From positions 33,799,609 through 33,863,608 of the forward strand of contig CM075760.1 of NCBI GenBank assembly GCA_037974335.1: 64,000 nt of DNA, in the 5' to 3' direction. Of this stretch, positions 44,881 to 55,753 are shown in pieces. Both the position numbers and the translations under genes were made by a program. Source of the stretch: Prionace glauca (lineage: Eukaryota > Chordata > Chondrichthyes > Carcharhiniformes > Carcharhinidae). The notes under the pieces were generated by a model that had not been told where the DNA came from, searched no databases, and saw only the letters and a program-made list of their open reading frames with translations. Positions within the stretch are counted from its first letter, which is position 1, and the number at the start of each line of letters is the position of its first letter.

Positions 44881-44997
44881 CCAACAGAGAGACTGTGTGG
44901 GAAATCACCAGTCTTATCACCATCCCCCGAATTATATTAGCCCAGTAAATAACTCAGAACATTCCGGAAATTCATATGTGTAGGCAGAGGTGGAGAA

Positions 44998-46325
44998 TGA
45001 CATAAGAACATAAGAAATAGGAGCAGGAGTAGGCCATCTAGCCTGCCCGGCCATTCAATAAGATCATGGCTGATCTGAAGTGGATCAGTTCCACTTTCCC
45101 GCTTTCTCCCCATAACCCTTAATTCCCTTGCCTACCAAAAACCTATCTATCCGTGTCTTAAATATATTTAGCGAGGTAGCCTCCACCACTACACGGGCAT
45201 AGAATTCCAGAGATTCACCACCCTTTGAGTGAAGAAGTTCCTCCTCAACTCTGTTCTAAACTGCCACCCCCCTTATCTTGAGGCTGTGCCCTCTAGTCCT
45301 GCTGTCCTTTCTGAGCGGGAAGAACCTCTCCACCTCTACCCTATCCATCCCGTTCATTATCTTATACGTCTCTATAAGATCCCCCCTCATCCTTCTATAC
45401 TCCAACGAGTACAAACCCAGTCTATTCAGCCTCTGTTCATAGTTCAACCCCCTCATCTCCGGTATCAGCCTAGTGAACGTCCTCTGCACTCATTCCAAGG
45501 CCAAAATATCCTTGCGCAAGTGCAAAACACCACACAGTACTCCAGCTGTGGCCTCACCAGTGCCCTGTACAGTTGCAGCAAGACCTCCCTGCTTTTATAT
45601 TCTATCCCCCTCGCTATAAAGGCCAGCATCCCATTTGCCTTCCTGATCACCTGCTGCACCTGCAGACTGGGTTTTTGAGACTCATGAACAAGGACCCCCA
45701 GGTCCCTCTGCACCGTAGGATGCTGCAGCTTTTCGCCCTTTGAATACTAATCCCTCCTACTATTATTCCTGTCAAAGCGGATAACCTCACACTTGCTAAC
45801 ATAGTACTCCATCTGACAGGTCCTTGCCCACTCGCTCTGCCTATCTAGATCCCTCTGCAGACTTTCCATACCCTCCGCACAATTTGCTTTTCCACTTATC
45901 TTTGTGTCATCAGCAAATTTCGACACCCTGCACTCAGCTCCCTCCTCCAGATCATCTATATAAATGGTAAATAGCTGAGGCCCCAGCCCTACTCCCTGGG
46001 GCGCTCCACTAGTCACCAACCGCCAATCAGAATAGTACCCATTGATACCAACTCTCTGCCTCCTATTTGACAGCCAATCCTCTATCCACGCTAACGCCTT
46101 ACCCCCAACTCCATGCCCCCTAACTTTCTGTAACTTTTTGTGCGGCAACTTATCAAATGCCTTCTGAAAATCGAGAAACACCACATCCACCGGTTCCCCT
46201 CTGTCTACCGCACTAGTTACACCCTCATAGAACTCCAATAAATTCGTCAGACACGACTTCCCCTTAACGAATCCGTCCTGCGTCTGCTCTATCAAACAAT
46301 TCTTCTCAAGGTGCCAGATATACAG
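44998..46325 (-). mobile_element. CR1-clade LINE (family A), 5'-truncated
   Basis: On minus the RT is readable in three pieces: KNCLIEQTQDGFVKGKSCLT and KFADDTKISGKANC (45,747-46,328), RDLGVLVHESQKPSLQVQQV (45,465-45,713) and IPEMRGLNYEQRLNRLGLYS (45,256-45,489). Frameshifts separate them. The 3' end at 44,998 is the usual family A tail. It lies 0.4 kb from the intact V at 46.7 kb. Confidence 0.9.
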
Positions 46326-46692
46326 CAACTTTAGCTGAAGGTTATGGGATGTTCATCCAGACACCTGCCTCAAATGGATCCAGGGCAGCGAGTCTGCGTC
46401 ACTGGATTCTGTAACAATAACAAAAACAGGATTTGTGAAAGCCTGATATTGAATTTAACCCACAGGGTGAACAACTAACTTTTTAAGAGCACCAAACAAC
46501 GCTGCGATTATCACATTGGGTTTTGTCATGAAATAATTCACATCTAAAAATACTGTTTCTAAAAAGAAACCCTGATCATTAATATACTTCAGTTGCTCGG
46601 AGATTGGAGGAGGTTTTCCAGGGAGATTTTTATAAAATGTCTATCTCTTCGATGAAGTGTAGGCTACAAACCGTCGGGACTGCCCCTCTGTA

Positions 46693-46731
46693 GGTTTTTG
46701 TACGACTCGTATTGATCTTTACAACACTGTG
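46693..46731 (-). promoter_or_regulatory. 23-bp-spacer recombination signal of the V at 46.7 kb
   Basis: On minus the heptamer CACAGTG (46,731-46,725) and nonamer ACAAAAACC (46,701-46,693) are both perfect consensus, with a 23-base spacer. This is a strong site for V(D)J recombination. Confidence 0.93.
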
Positions 46732-47231
46732 CCTCCACTGCACAGAAATAGGTAGCAGTATCTGTCACCCGAGTGCCGCTAACATTCAGAACGCTTCGTT
46801 TCTCTGCAACAATGTTCCGAGCACTGAACCTGCCCTGACTACTGGTACCGCTCACCAGAAACTTCACTGTTCGATTCGGGAATTGTCTGTACCATTGTAG
46901 GACATGTCCAACTGCTGTAGTGGAACAATTCAACGATGCCAGGTCTCCCTCGGTAACCACCATAGACTCTGGAGACTGTGAAATCTCTTCACTGCCAGCG
47001 GCATCTGGGAAGGATATATAGATATGCAACAATGTCATAAAATTAAAATCTCATAGTGCAATACAATGTCGCACAATAAATACAACTGAACGCATAATGC
47101 AAGATAACCCACAAAAGAACATAGCATTGCTAATGTGTAAAATACCGTTGTCAGAAATAGCGACCATACTTGCCCTGAGGGAAGAGTAAGAAATCCAAGG
47201 AGATTATCATTAAAGCGAAGCTGAGCTTCAT
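46732..47231 (-). CDS. TCR alpha/delta V segment, intact (46.7 kb)
   Basis: The leader exon is 47,174-47,231 (MKLSFALMIISLDFLLFPQ) and the V exon 46,732-47,004, joined in phase 1 (G|AT, Asp). The V domain has ISQSPESMVVTEGDLASLNC with Cys23, QWYRQFPNRTVKFLV with the core Trp, and VTDTATYFCAVEA with Cys104. The CAV end favours TCR alpha, but delta cannot be excluded. The intron starts GCAAGT rather than GT, a known GC-AG type. A perfect recombination signal follows and five CRE-like boxes lie upstream. It is one of three V segments here that look functional. The J and C genes it would use are outside the window. Confidence 0.88.
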
Positions 47232-47408
47232 GTCAAATCCTATCGACACTTGTAAAACAGTTGTAGAAAGATCACAGGACAAGAAAAACTCATGGGAAAG
47301 CAAAGTTATTGGATATGAATCTGAGCCCAACACCAGTTATACTCTCGCGTCCGGAGCTGGATCTCTGGGACTTTTGATCATGAAGTGAAATGGGGGAGCA
47401 GCGTGCGC

Positions 47409-47528
47409 AAGAGTCAGAGCATCCTGTATTGTGATGTCAGAGCAACAGACTTTGTGACATCAAAGTATCCGGCACTGTAACGTCAGAATGCGGGCATATG
47501 CGACGTCACCATGCAGCCTTTGACGTCT
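47409..47528 (-). promoter_or_regulatory. V promoter with CRE-like boxes at 23-bp spacing
   Basis: TGATGTCA (47,432), TGACATCA (47,455), TAACGTCA (47,478) and CGACGTCA (47,501) start exactly 23 bases apart, with TGACGTCT at 47,521 and a mutated start AAGAGTCA at 47,409. They lie 180-300 bases upstream of the leader ATG at 47,231. TCR V promoters in mammals carry a CRE-like decamer, so a regulatory role is likely. Whether all boxes are used cannot be told. Confidence 0.65.
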
Positions 47529-47543
47529 GTGGGTCTTTTCTGA

Positions 47544-48035
47544 GAACAAAAGAACAAAGAATAAAGAAAATTACAGCACAGGAGCAGGCCCTTTGGCCCT
47601 CCAAGCCTGCACTGACCATGCTGCCCGGCTGAACTAAAACCCCCTACCCTTCCGGGGAGCATATCCTCTATTCCCATCCTATTCATGTACTTGCCCAGAC
47701 GCCCCTTAAAAGTCACTCATAGAGTCATAGAGGTTTCCAGCATGGAAGCAGGCCCTTCGGCCCAATTTGCCCATGCTGTCCTTTTTTGTAAACCTCTAAG
47801 CTAATCCCAATTGCCCGCAGTTGGTCCATATCCCTCTGTACCCATCGTACCCATGTAATTGTCTAAATACTTTTTAAAAGTCAAAGTTGTACCCGCCTCT
47901 ACTACTACCTATGGCAGCGTGTCCCAGGCACCCACTAATCTCTGTGTAAAAGAATTGCCTCATACATCTCCTTTAAACCTTACCCCTCACATCTTAAACC
48001 TGCGCCCTCTAGTAAATGACTCTTTCATCATGGGA
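47544..48035 (-). mobile_element. Two LINE 3' fragments in series
   Basis: Positions 47,544-47,717 carry a tail (GAACAAAGAATAAAG, then AGGCCCTTTGGCCCTCCAAG) with a short C-terminal remnant, and 47,718-48,035 a different tail beginning TAGAGTCATAGAGGTTTCC with a decayed C-terminal region. Positions 48,036-48,390 hold nothing recognisable. Confidence 0.8.
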
Positions 48036-48399
48036 AAAAGCTTCTGACTGTTTTAAAGGAGTTGCTGACTGGAGTTGTTTAACAAAAAAAGCGTCTCTGT
48101 CTTGTTGCAATTCCAGGATTTTCTACACTAATTTAAAGCAAACACCTGAGTTTAGTAATTGTATTTATATGGGAAGACTTGGTTATTTGGGACTGAAATT
48201 GTGATAAGTTAGAAATTGGGCGTTGTTTCTTTTTACTTTACAGGTTGTTCAGTGGTGGAGAGCGAGACAGGGTGCTATTTAAACTGTTATGGATAAAGCT
48301 TGATTTGATAAAATATCCCGAATTTGTCGGTGGAATTCCTCCTGGAAGGAAGCATTGAATCCTCACACTGAAAATCAGTCAGGGTCGAGTCTGACTGTT

Positions 48400-48715
48400 A
48401 GACTGGTTAGACCTCTTCTCTGCGGTTAGGGTCCAGAGGTTAGACTGGCTCTGCGGGATTAGAGTCCAGGGGTTGGACTGACTCCCTGGGTTAGGGTCCG
48501 GGGATTAGACTGGCTTCCTGAAGCTCTGGTCCAGGGAGTTAAATTGGCTCCCTGGGGATAGGGTCCAGGGGTTAGACTGGCTCCCTGAAGCTCGGGTCCA
48601 GGGAGTTAGATTGGTTCCCTGAGGTTAGGGTCCAACCAGTTAGCCTGGTTCCCTGGGGATATGGTCTAGGGGTTAGACTGGCTCCCTGGGGTTAGGATCC
48701 TGGGAGTTCGATCTG
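48400..48715 (+). repeat. Minisatellite, about 32-bp unit
   Basis: The motif GGTTAGACTGGCTCCCTGGG followed by GTTAGGGTCCAGG recurs about ten times with point changes and small indels. No coding sense. Confidence 0.88.
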
Positions 48716-49039
48716 CCGTAGTTGGTCTGAATATCTAGCCCTGAGCTTGTGGGGATTTACAACTGATCAGAAACTGATTTAACCTGTAGATTGATTTGAT
48801 GGCGGATCTGCCGGTCTGATCGGATCCTGCAGTTAATTTTCTCAGTCATGGCTGGAAAAAAAAAGGAGTGAATATTTAGTCCCGAAGTTAATGTGGTTTC
48901 CGCTGGGTGTGTGCTTTTTCATGCGGCTGAGAGCACCACTGTTCATCGTGAATGAATCCACCCAGATTCTGTCCATTGTCTAACATCAAGTGCAGTTTGC
49001 TATTCCTGCACTTGATAGAAATCAATGAGGTTATATCAA

Positions 49040-49400
49040 GGTTTCTTTTCGTAAATTAAAGATATTGTGAAAGAAACTGCGAAAGATGTTGGTACAGAGG
49101 CATAGATAGGGAGAGGCAGGTAGAGATGAGAGAGATAGACATGAGGAAAGAAAATGATTGAAACGAGGGAGAGACATAGAGATAAATATTGGGATAGGCA
49201 GGGAAAGAAATGAAATAGATACTGAGGCGAGAAGGGAAATGGGTGAGGGTACGACTAAGAGGCCACGAGGGAAACAGATGCAAATATATGGAGAAAACAC
49301 AGAAGGAGGAACATAGAGAGACAAATGTGCAGAGATCACTAGAACCAGAGAGATAGATAGTGAGGCAACCAAAGGGGCACAGTGAGACAAGCAATTTCCG
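49040..49400 (+). repeat. Purine-rich GAGA/GACA tract
   Basis: The plus strand is A/G-rich with GAGAGA and GACATAGAGA units. The Ser/Leu-rich minus frames are artefacts. From 49,500 to 49,620 there is a dispersed repeat with CTGACAGCATCTGTG. Otherwise 49,620-50,140 holds nothing recognised. Confidence 0.7.
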
Positions 49401-50559
49401 AAATAGAATCAGGAATTCCAGAAGAAGAAACAAAAATAACATAATATAATGCAGTCCATGATAAGGAAAGCGTGATTTCTGAGACCTGCTTGTCTCTGAA
49501 ATAGTAAAACAACAACATAACCAAAATGCTGGAAAAATCTGAGCAAGCCTGACAGCATCTGTGCCGAGACAATAAAGCCAAAGTTTAGAGTCTGGATGAT
49601 CCTTCATCAAGTATCTGCTTCCGAGAAATCTAAATTGGAATTGGTCAGGTTGAATTTTATCTTTCATAGATATTCAGGCAATGTCTAAATAATGTTAACC
49701 GTTTGTAAATCACTGTTTAGAGATCATGAGATCACCATTTAGATTGTCGAGATATCGGATAAGGTACACTAGAATGATACTGGGTTGACAGTATTCGATG
49801 ATCAGTTGACTTCTGAAACTGAGATTGTTCTACTTTGTCAAATAGTTAAAGGCCATCCTTAATTTTAGCACTTAATTTTAAAACCTTTGATGCAATGGAT
49901 TAGGCAAAACTGGTTCAAGCAGTAGAACATTCGATAATCCAAGTACGCCAGTTTAACTGAACGAATGGCTGAATGGCAGAGAAAAGTCAGATAACCTTAT
50001 TCTACTGCGATTTGTTCAAACCTGGAGACAAGTTGTCAAAAATAATGGCGGCACATTCAATGGAAACGCTCAGAAGGAAATTATCTTTGAATAAAAGCAT
50101 CTTGTCTGCGTGCAAAATGGACGCGGGGGAGGGGGGGTGGGGTGAGGGGCTGGGGGAGAGGTGGAAAAATGATTTGGAGATGGATGGGCCGAATGGTCTC
50201 ATTCGATGCTCAACCATTCAATGATTGTCGATGCTTCATGTCCCAGCCGCAACATTTTTGTTAAACACCTGCACAGTGAGCAGGTGCAGGGTGATCAGAG
50301 ACTTTTGTAGATTCATTTCCGCTCCAACCGCTTCCAGTGCAGCTGAGAGTCACAATTCACTCAATATTGAGCCTGTGATAATCCCGCCCACAGTTTCCGT
50401 TTACTGCTCCCACTCTGACACGATGATGTGATTGGACAGATTGGTGCCACTGCTCCATTCCTCTCATTGGTTGGATCAGCAGTGCAGTGAGATGGGGATT
50501 TGTATTTCTGTTCCCGACAGAGGATTTCTCTCACTACAGTTACAGACTCAGGAAGGAGG

Positions 50560-50605
50560 ATGGGGATCCGGTTCTTTCTGATCCTCATCACTATCTCACT
50601 TCTCA
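50560..50605 (+). pseudogene. Orphan V leader exon (50.6 kb)
   Basis: ATG at 50,560 opens MGIRFFLILITISLL and stops in phase 1 at a GTCAGT donor, exactly like the other leader exons here. CCAAT-type boxes (ATTGG at about 50,430-50,475) precede it. No V exon follows: an acceptor-like site at 50,774 opens onto a purine repeat. The V body seems lost. Confidence 0.5.
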
Positions 50606-50875
50606 GTCAGTATTTCCTTCCCAATAAAACTCCATTCTGCCCCTGAGTGCTGTAACCCAGATGTTATTGTTATTAAAATAAATAAATAAATAAACAATAC
50701 ATAAATAATGACGATGTTGATGATAATTGCATCGTTTAATCTGAGACTGACTCTGATTGTTGTTACTTCCGTTAGAATGGAGCCAGCAAGACAAAATGGA
50801 ACAACTGGGGGGGCCTGTAAAAGGGGGGGCCACCAAAAAGGGAGGGGGCAGCAAAAAAAGGGGAGCATTAAAAGG

Positions 50876-51200
50876 GGGGGACCTGTAAAAAAAGACAGAG
50901 GGAAAAAAAGACAGAGAGGGAAAAAAAGACAGAGAGGGAAAAAAGACAGAGAGGGAAAAAAAGACAGAGAGGGAAAAAAGACAGAGAGGGGAAAAAAGAC
51001 AGAGGAAAAAAAAAGACAGAGAGGGAAAAAAAGACAGAGAGGGAAAAAAAAGACAGAGAGGGAAAAAAAAGACAGAGAGGCAAAGAAAAGACAGAGAGGA
51101 AAAAAAAAGACAGAGAGGGAAAAAAAAGACAGGGGGGAAAAAGACAGAGGGGAAAAAAAGACAGAGAGGGAAAAAAAAGACAGAGAGGGAAGAAAGACGC
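50876..51200 (+). repeat. Purine tract of 17-18-bp AAAAAGACAGAGAGGGA units
   Basis: About 18 copies of GGGAAAAAAAGACAGAGA follow each other, differing mainly in the length of the A run. The strand asymmetry is complete (no T for over 250 bases). The long Lys/Arg frame on plus and Phe/Ser/Leu frames on minus are artefacts. Confidence 0.95.
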
Positions 51201-51516
51201 CAGAGCACAATTCTTGCAAAACAATTTACTTTGTTGCTGCAGTGAGGAAGGAGATGCTCGGAAGCAGTGACGGTTCAAGTGATTTCTGGTTTGAGAAACA
51301 GCCAATTGCTGAGTGGCACCGTGAGAAACGTCAGATACCGATATCCCATAATTATCCAATCGGTGACAGTGTGGCCCTTCGGTCTCACATTGAATGGGGG
51401 AATGTGAAGCTCTCGCCGCTCCTCTCCCTCCCCAACATTCAGAGTCTGGGCCTCGGCTGCAAGTCCCAGTTTAGAAAGTAGATCCTGATTGATGCTCTTG
51501 TGTATCTTCATCAATC

Positions 51517-51942
51517 ATGAAGAGAAACCCCCGCAAAGAGCTACTTCCAGTTGGAGCTCTGATGCTGCTGATATTGTGTGAGTTTATTGATTTACTCAGA
51601 CTGATTATTTTAACAATCCCTTCATACCGTATAGTTACAGATTGATTTTCTTCCGTTCGCAGACGTTCAGTGTGAGGATCAGAGCTCCCATCCTGAGCAA
51701 GTCGTATCTCGGGAAGGGGAGCGGGTTGAACTCAAGTGTCGGCTCTCTGTTGCTCCAGGTCATACAGTAGCCTGGTACAGACAAACACTGAGAGGACCTC
51801 CAACAATTCTCGCCTCCATTTGCGAGGGGAATGTGACCGAAGGACGATATACAGTCCTTTGACCGAATAAAGAATTCCTTCACCATGTCTATAGATGGGA
51901 CCGCGGTCCTGTTCTCCGGAATGTATCTCTGTGCGAAGCAGA
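51517..51942 (+). pseudogene. TCR alpha/delta-like V segment with leader, stop in framework 3
   Basis: The leader exon 51,517-51,577 (MKRNPRKELLPVGALMLLIL) joins in phase 1 to the V exon from 51,663 (acceptor TTCGCAG). It reads SREGERVELKCRLSVAPGHT with Cys23, VAWYRQTLRGPPTILASI, then a TGA in framework 3, with SGMYLCAKQTQ in another frame. A CACAGTG heptamer follows at 51,943-51,949 but no nonamer is found 23 bases on. It is the better-preserved relative of the V at 41.5-42.2 kb. The 270 bases upstream are shared, inverted, with 57,062-57,310. Confidence 0.8.
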
Positions 51943-52418
51943 CACAGTGAGACAAAGAGCGGATCCCCTGTTGTGATATTCAGTTCACTGCCCTGTATCC
52001 GCTCCACATTTAAGTTTTCTGCAAACCAGAAATGCCATTAATATTCTTCAATGTTACTTTCGCACATTTAATTTTCCATCTAGATAGCGTTCTAACATCC
52101 TAAAGTTGTCTTTAAAGATGCAGAGTATCGAAGCGTATTAAGTTTAAAAACAAAACTGTTCCGTTGTTCCACAAGCAAATTAAAGAGAAAGGCAGAAAAA
52201 TCTGCCTGTCAAGTATTTGGATAATCGAGAAAAAGATAGATCAACAAGGACATAGGTAAATATTCAGATTGATAAGAGGTAGATATATTGACACTTAGAC
52301 GCAGACAGACAGATAGGTGGATAGACCGTGAGTTAACTTTTTTAGCCAATATGCATAAGAGCTTTATTTAATTAGCCCTGTATGTATCTTTATGTTAACT
52401 TTGTTCATGATTTGACAG

Positions 52419-52698
52419 ATGTTCATTGTCACTCGAAGACACTTCAGATATCAATGTATCGGGTAAATCAAGGACAGACCATCTCTCTTCATCACAACAT
52501 TGCTGTTACTGGGAATGAGTTTGTATTTTGGTACCGGCAATTCACCGATCAAGCTCCAGAGAAAGTCGTTTCCACATTCAGAGATGAAACAGCTGAGGGA
52601 AGGTTTAAAGTATCGGAGGCAGTGAGAAAGGATACATCGGTCTCAGCGTTAACACGGTTGAACTGTCAGCTGCTGCGGTGGATACAGTGCAGTTGAGG
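52419..52698 (+). pseudogene. Second V lacking both conserved cysteines (52.4 kb)
   Basis: It shares the TTTGACAG acceptor and phase with the V at 42.7 kb and reads QISMYRVNQGQTISLHHN (His for Cys23) and VFWYRQFTDQAPE. A frameshift falls before the end, where the AGT codon again sits in the place of Cys104. Compared with 42.7 kb it is more damaged. The block 51.65-53.5 kb repeats 41.5-43.9 kb. Confidence 0.75.
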
Positions 52699-52737
52699 CA
52701 CTGTGAAACAGAGAGATGCAAAGCCGGTACAGTAACT
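52699..52737 (+). promoter_or_regulatory. 23-bp-spacer recombination signal of the V at 52.4 kb
   Basis: Heptamer CACTGTG (52,699-52,705), a 23-base spacer, and nonamer ACAGTAACT (52,729-52,737). It is well kept although the V is dead. The 1.1 kb after it contain only sequence shared with the 43-kb block. Confidence 0.7.
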
Positions 52738-53894
52738 CACTCGACATGGGCACTGTGGAGACAAACATCCCATGGTCTTTAGAAGAGAACGTGGTTCAAT
52801 CAATATCGATATAACAAGTTTTTCTTGCGAGTTATATGATGGAATTAAAACAATATATTTTAATGTTTCTATTAATAGAACTTGCAGGAAAAACCCACAT
52901 TAGAAATATACAAATTACTCCTTGACTCATCATAAAACTGAGACAAATGATCTTGTATCAATATGAAGCAGCAAATGGAGAAAAATGAAAACAATAACAA
53001 ACGTATCAGATATAGAATAGTAACATAGATGTAAAAAAAAACCATAATAAACTGTTGCAATATAAATCCAGTGATATCATGTAACAATATTCGAGAACAA
53101 CATAGAGGATCATTGCTTCTCTGATGACGTTTCCTTTAGTTAAACCTTGTAGAACCGTCAGTTCCCCCTGTTACAGGTGACAGCTGGTGTTACAGGAAAT
53201 ATCTGCGCGCCTCAACACCGCAAACCGCAGTGTATTTAGAGCAATAGCTTTTATGTCAATTATGGAATACCGGGCACTGAAGCAGGTCTTCTGGACAAGA
53301 AGCTTTGGGTTCGAAATTGCTTTGTGGTCTTTTGGCAGCAGAGCTGTGTTCTCCTTGTCACCAAGTGTTGAATATCAGGGTCTGAATTCTTCCAGTATGC
53401 CTAATAACAGGTGGTGAGAACAGAACAGGTTCCTGGTTACTCATACTGCAGGAGGTAATGAAAGCCACTACAGTAATGCCACTGTCAGGCATAATCATGG
53501 AGCAATCTAATGGAAATCTGTGGTCACCTAGCGCCACGTCAGGGCATGGTGCCTGGAGGATGAGGTGGGAACAGGGGACTTAGAGAGTGAACTCTATAGA
53601 GCGTTGTATCCTAATGTCATTGGGTAGCCTGAGTACGACGTTCAAGACAATATAGATCGTCAATATGGCTCCTCAATGTAGCAGAAAGAGAGCGAGGATG
53701 GATGAAAAGACAGAAAGAGAGAGAGAGGTGTCCATTATTTGGTTCAAATTTGCGACAAGTTCAATGTAACCGGCACATATTTGAATTCCCCAATCCCTTT
53801 ACTCCAGGGTCAGAGTGATAAGAATTTCTGATTGAGAATTCCTACTTCCTCCTGCGGTGATGAAGTTTGTAACATCACCACAGCTATAGGCATA

Positions 53895-54003
53895 TGGATA
53901 ACATGGGAATAGTTTAGGTTAGAGGGTCATTAGATTGGTCCCACTGGCCGGCGCAACATTGAGGGCGGAAGGGCCTGTACTGCGCCGTAATGTTCTATGT
54001 TCT
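53895..54003 (+). mobile_element. LINE 3' tail fragment
   Basis: A short plus-strand tail, with GGTTAGAGGGTCATTAGATT and GGGCCTGTACTGCGCCG before TTCTATGTTCTA, matches the tail at 56,790-56,885. Positions 54,005-54,790 hold nothing recognised. Confidence 0.8.
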
Positions 54004-54791
54004 ACACTGAAAACGAAATTCCTTAGGTTCGCAAGTCCCATTTGACCTCTGGAGTCTGTGAAAGGCGCTACATCAGTAAAAGTACGATCTCTTTTTTCGA
54101 GGGATACCTGTTTGCACAGGTTGCGTTCATTGCCTTCCTGATTCCACGGGAACCAATAATGTTTAGTTTCAATTTCATTTTCGTTACTTCAGTTTTTTTT
54201 CCAGAATAGGTTAATGAATGGTCACCACGCACTGGGACTTCCCGGATTCTGTCTTCAGTCCCTTCAGAGATTCTTTCCCCTCCAGGAGAAACCGGCAGTC
54301 TATCCGGAACAACACTCCGGGAATTTACCGAGGAGACAGCGCAGTGTTTAGAAATGCTGCACCGTCAGAGCTCTCAGCCTCTCGATGACCTGTTAAATCT
54401 GGGGTACCGTCTTCCCTCTCAGGTGGAGGTGCCACATGGTCACTGTTTCCAAAAAGAGCAAGAGAAACATCCTGTTCGGTATCTGTTCACCAATCACAAT
54501 GACTGACACAGCCAGAGCACTACAATATTACTGAATGAAATAATATCATTGTGAGTCCAAAAATAGCTGCTGTGTTTATTACATAAAACACTTCGGGACA
54601 TTAAAATTTACAAAAATATTCTCAAGCTCATTCTTTTAAGTGTCCCGGTGTTTTAATTTTGCAATATATTTGTTATTCATAAAAATATTCTCAGTAAAAA
54701 ATGAGAAATCGCTACGATTTCAGGTTCCATTTCAGACTCACTCTGATCCAAAGTTTGCCTCACGCTCCGTTACGTTGCGTGAGGCTCTGAG

Positions 54792-54830
54792 AGTTTTTGT
54801 ACAGGTTCAGCCCAGCTCTGTGTCTCTGTG
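54792..54830 (-). promoter_or_regulatory. 23-bp-spacer recombination signal of the V at 54.8 kb
   Basis: On minus the heptamer is CACAGAG (54,830-54,824) and the nonamer ACAAAAACT (54,800-54,792), with exactly 23 bases between. One change in each from consensus leaves the critical CAC and A-run intact. Confidence 0.9.
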
Positions 54831-55753
54831 GGTCTCAGTGCGCAGTAATACACCCCGGAGTCTGTCAGCTCTGTTTTAGACACTTGCAGCGGGACGGTGC
54901 GGGTTGTTTCATTGAGCTCCGCTGTAAAACGGTCCCCTGGCGATGTCTCTGTTTTGTCGCTGTATCTATATCTCTTCAGCAGAAACTCCATGGACCCGCT
55001 GGAATGCTGTCGGTACCAGAATAAATAAAGATTGCCAGTACTTGTAGCTGTGTAATTACAGAGTAACTGAACAACATCTCCTTCAGTGACGGTGACTGCA
55101 GCCGGTGTCTGTGAAACAGAATCTCCTCCACAATGTCCTGTAAGAACGCAAAGAAATATTAAACTAAACAATGCGATTTCACCCTGCCCCCAACCCCACC
55201 CCGAACCCCCCAACCCCATCCCTCACCCCCAGAATCTGCCGTATTCTTGAACAATAATCTCAGAAAGAAATCACACAGCACAACAACATATATATTTCAC
55301 AGTTCAGCCGCTGGAAAGAGGAGGTGTTTGTAGCGTTTAAATAAAACTTCCACCATAAACATTCTGTTCTTTCTAAAGAGATCAGTTCCTCGCCTTCAGT
55401 CCCTATAACTGGAAACAGCTCACGGTCTGTCTGTTTGAAATGTGGTGTTTGCCAAACTCATCCACTGGTATCAGAGGAGCTTCAATCTGAGCCCAACTCA
55501 TTCTCATTCCAAGAGGGAATTGTGCCTAATCCCAACAATGCTCAGCGTTGAGACCAGCGAGATCCTGATAATTTTTCGATGTTGTGATCAATCCATTCCC
55601 TGATAACCCAGCCACTCCCACTTTCATTGAGCGAACCCCCTGACAGAATATATTATGTGGTAATGATGTATAACACGGAATTGAGCAATTTGTGAACCTA
55701 CCGATTAAAAGAACAGTCGCTATGATGAATACATATAAAGTAACAGGAGACAT
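54831..55753 (-). CDS. TCR alpha/delta V segment, intact (54.8 kb)
   Basis: The leader exon 55,702-55,753 (MSPVTLYVFIIATVLLI) ends ATCG|GTAGGT. The V exon 54,831-55,137 follows TTCTTACAG in phase 1. It reads SVSQTPAAVTVTEGDVVQLL then CNYTATSTGNLYLFWYRQHS, and ends LTDSGVYYCALRP. Both Cys and the Trp are in place and there is no stop. A potential upstream ATG inside the intron is an artefact of a Gly/Trp-rich open frame. CCAAT boxes lie upstream (about 55,850-55,890). Whether it serves alpha or delta cannot be decided without J and C genes. Confidence 0.9.

Noticed and set aside
50708-51481. A Lys/Arg/Glu-rich 257-codon frame on plus and Phe/Ser/Leu-rich frames on minus
   Set aside because: They come from the AAAAAGACAGAGAGGG tract. 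Variable A-run lengths would change the frame at once in any relative.
51943-51980. A full recombination signal after the 51.5-kb V
   Set aside because: The CACAGTG heptamer is present, but at 12 or 23 bases no nonamer resembling ACAAAAACC is found.
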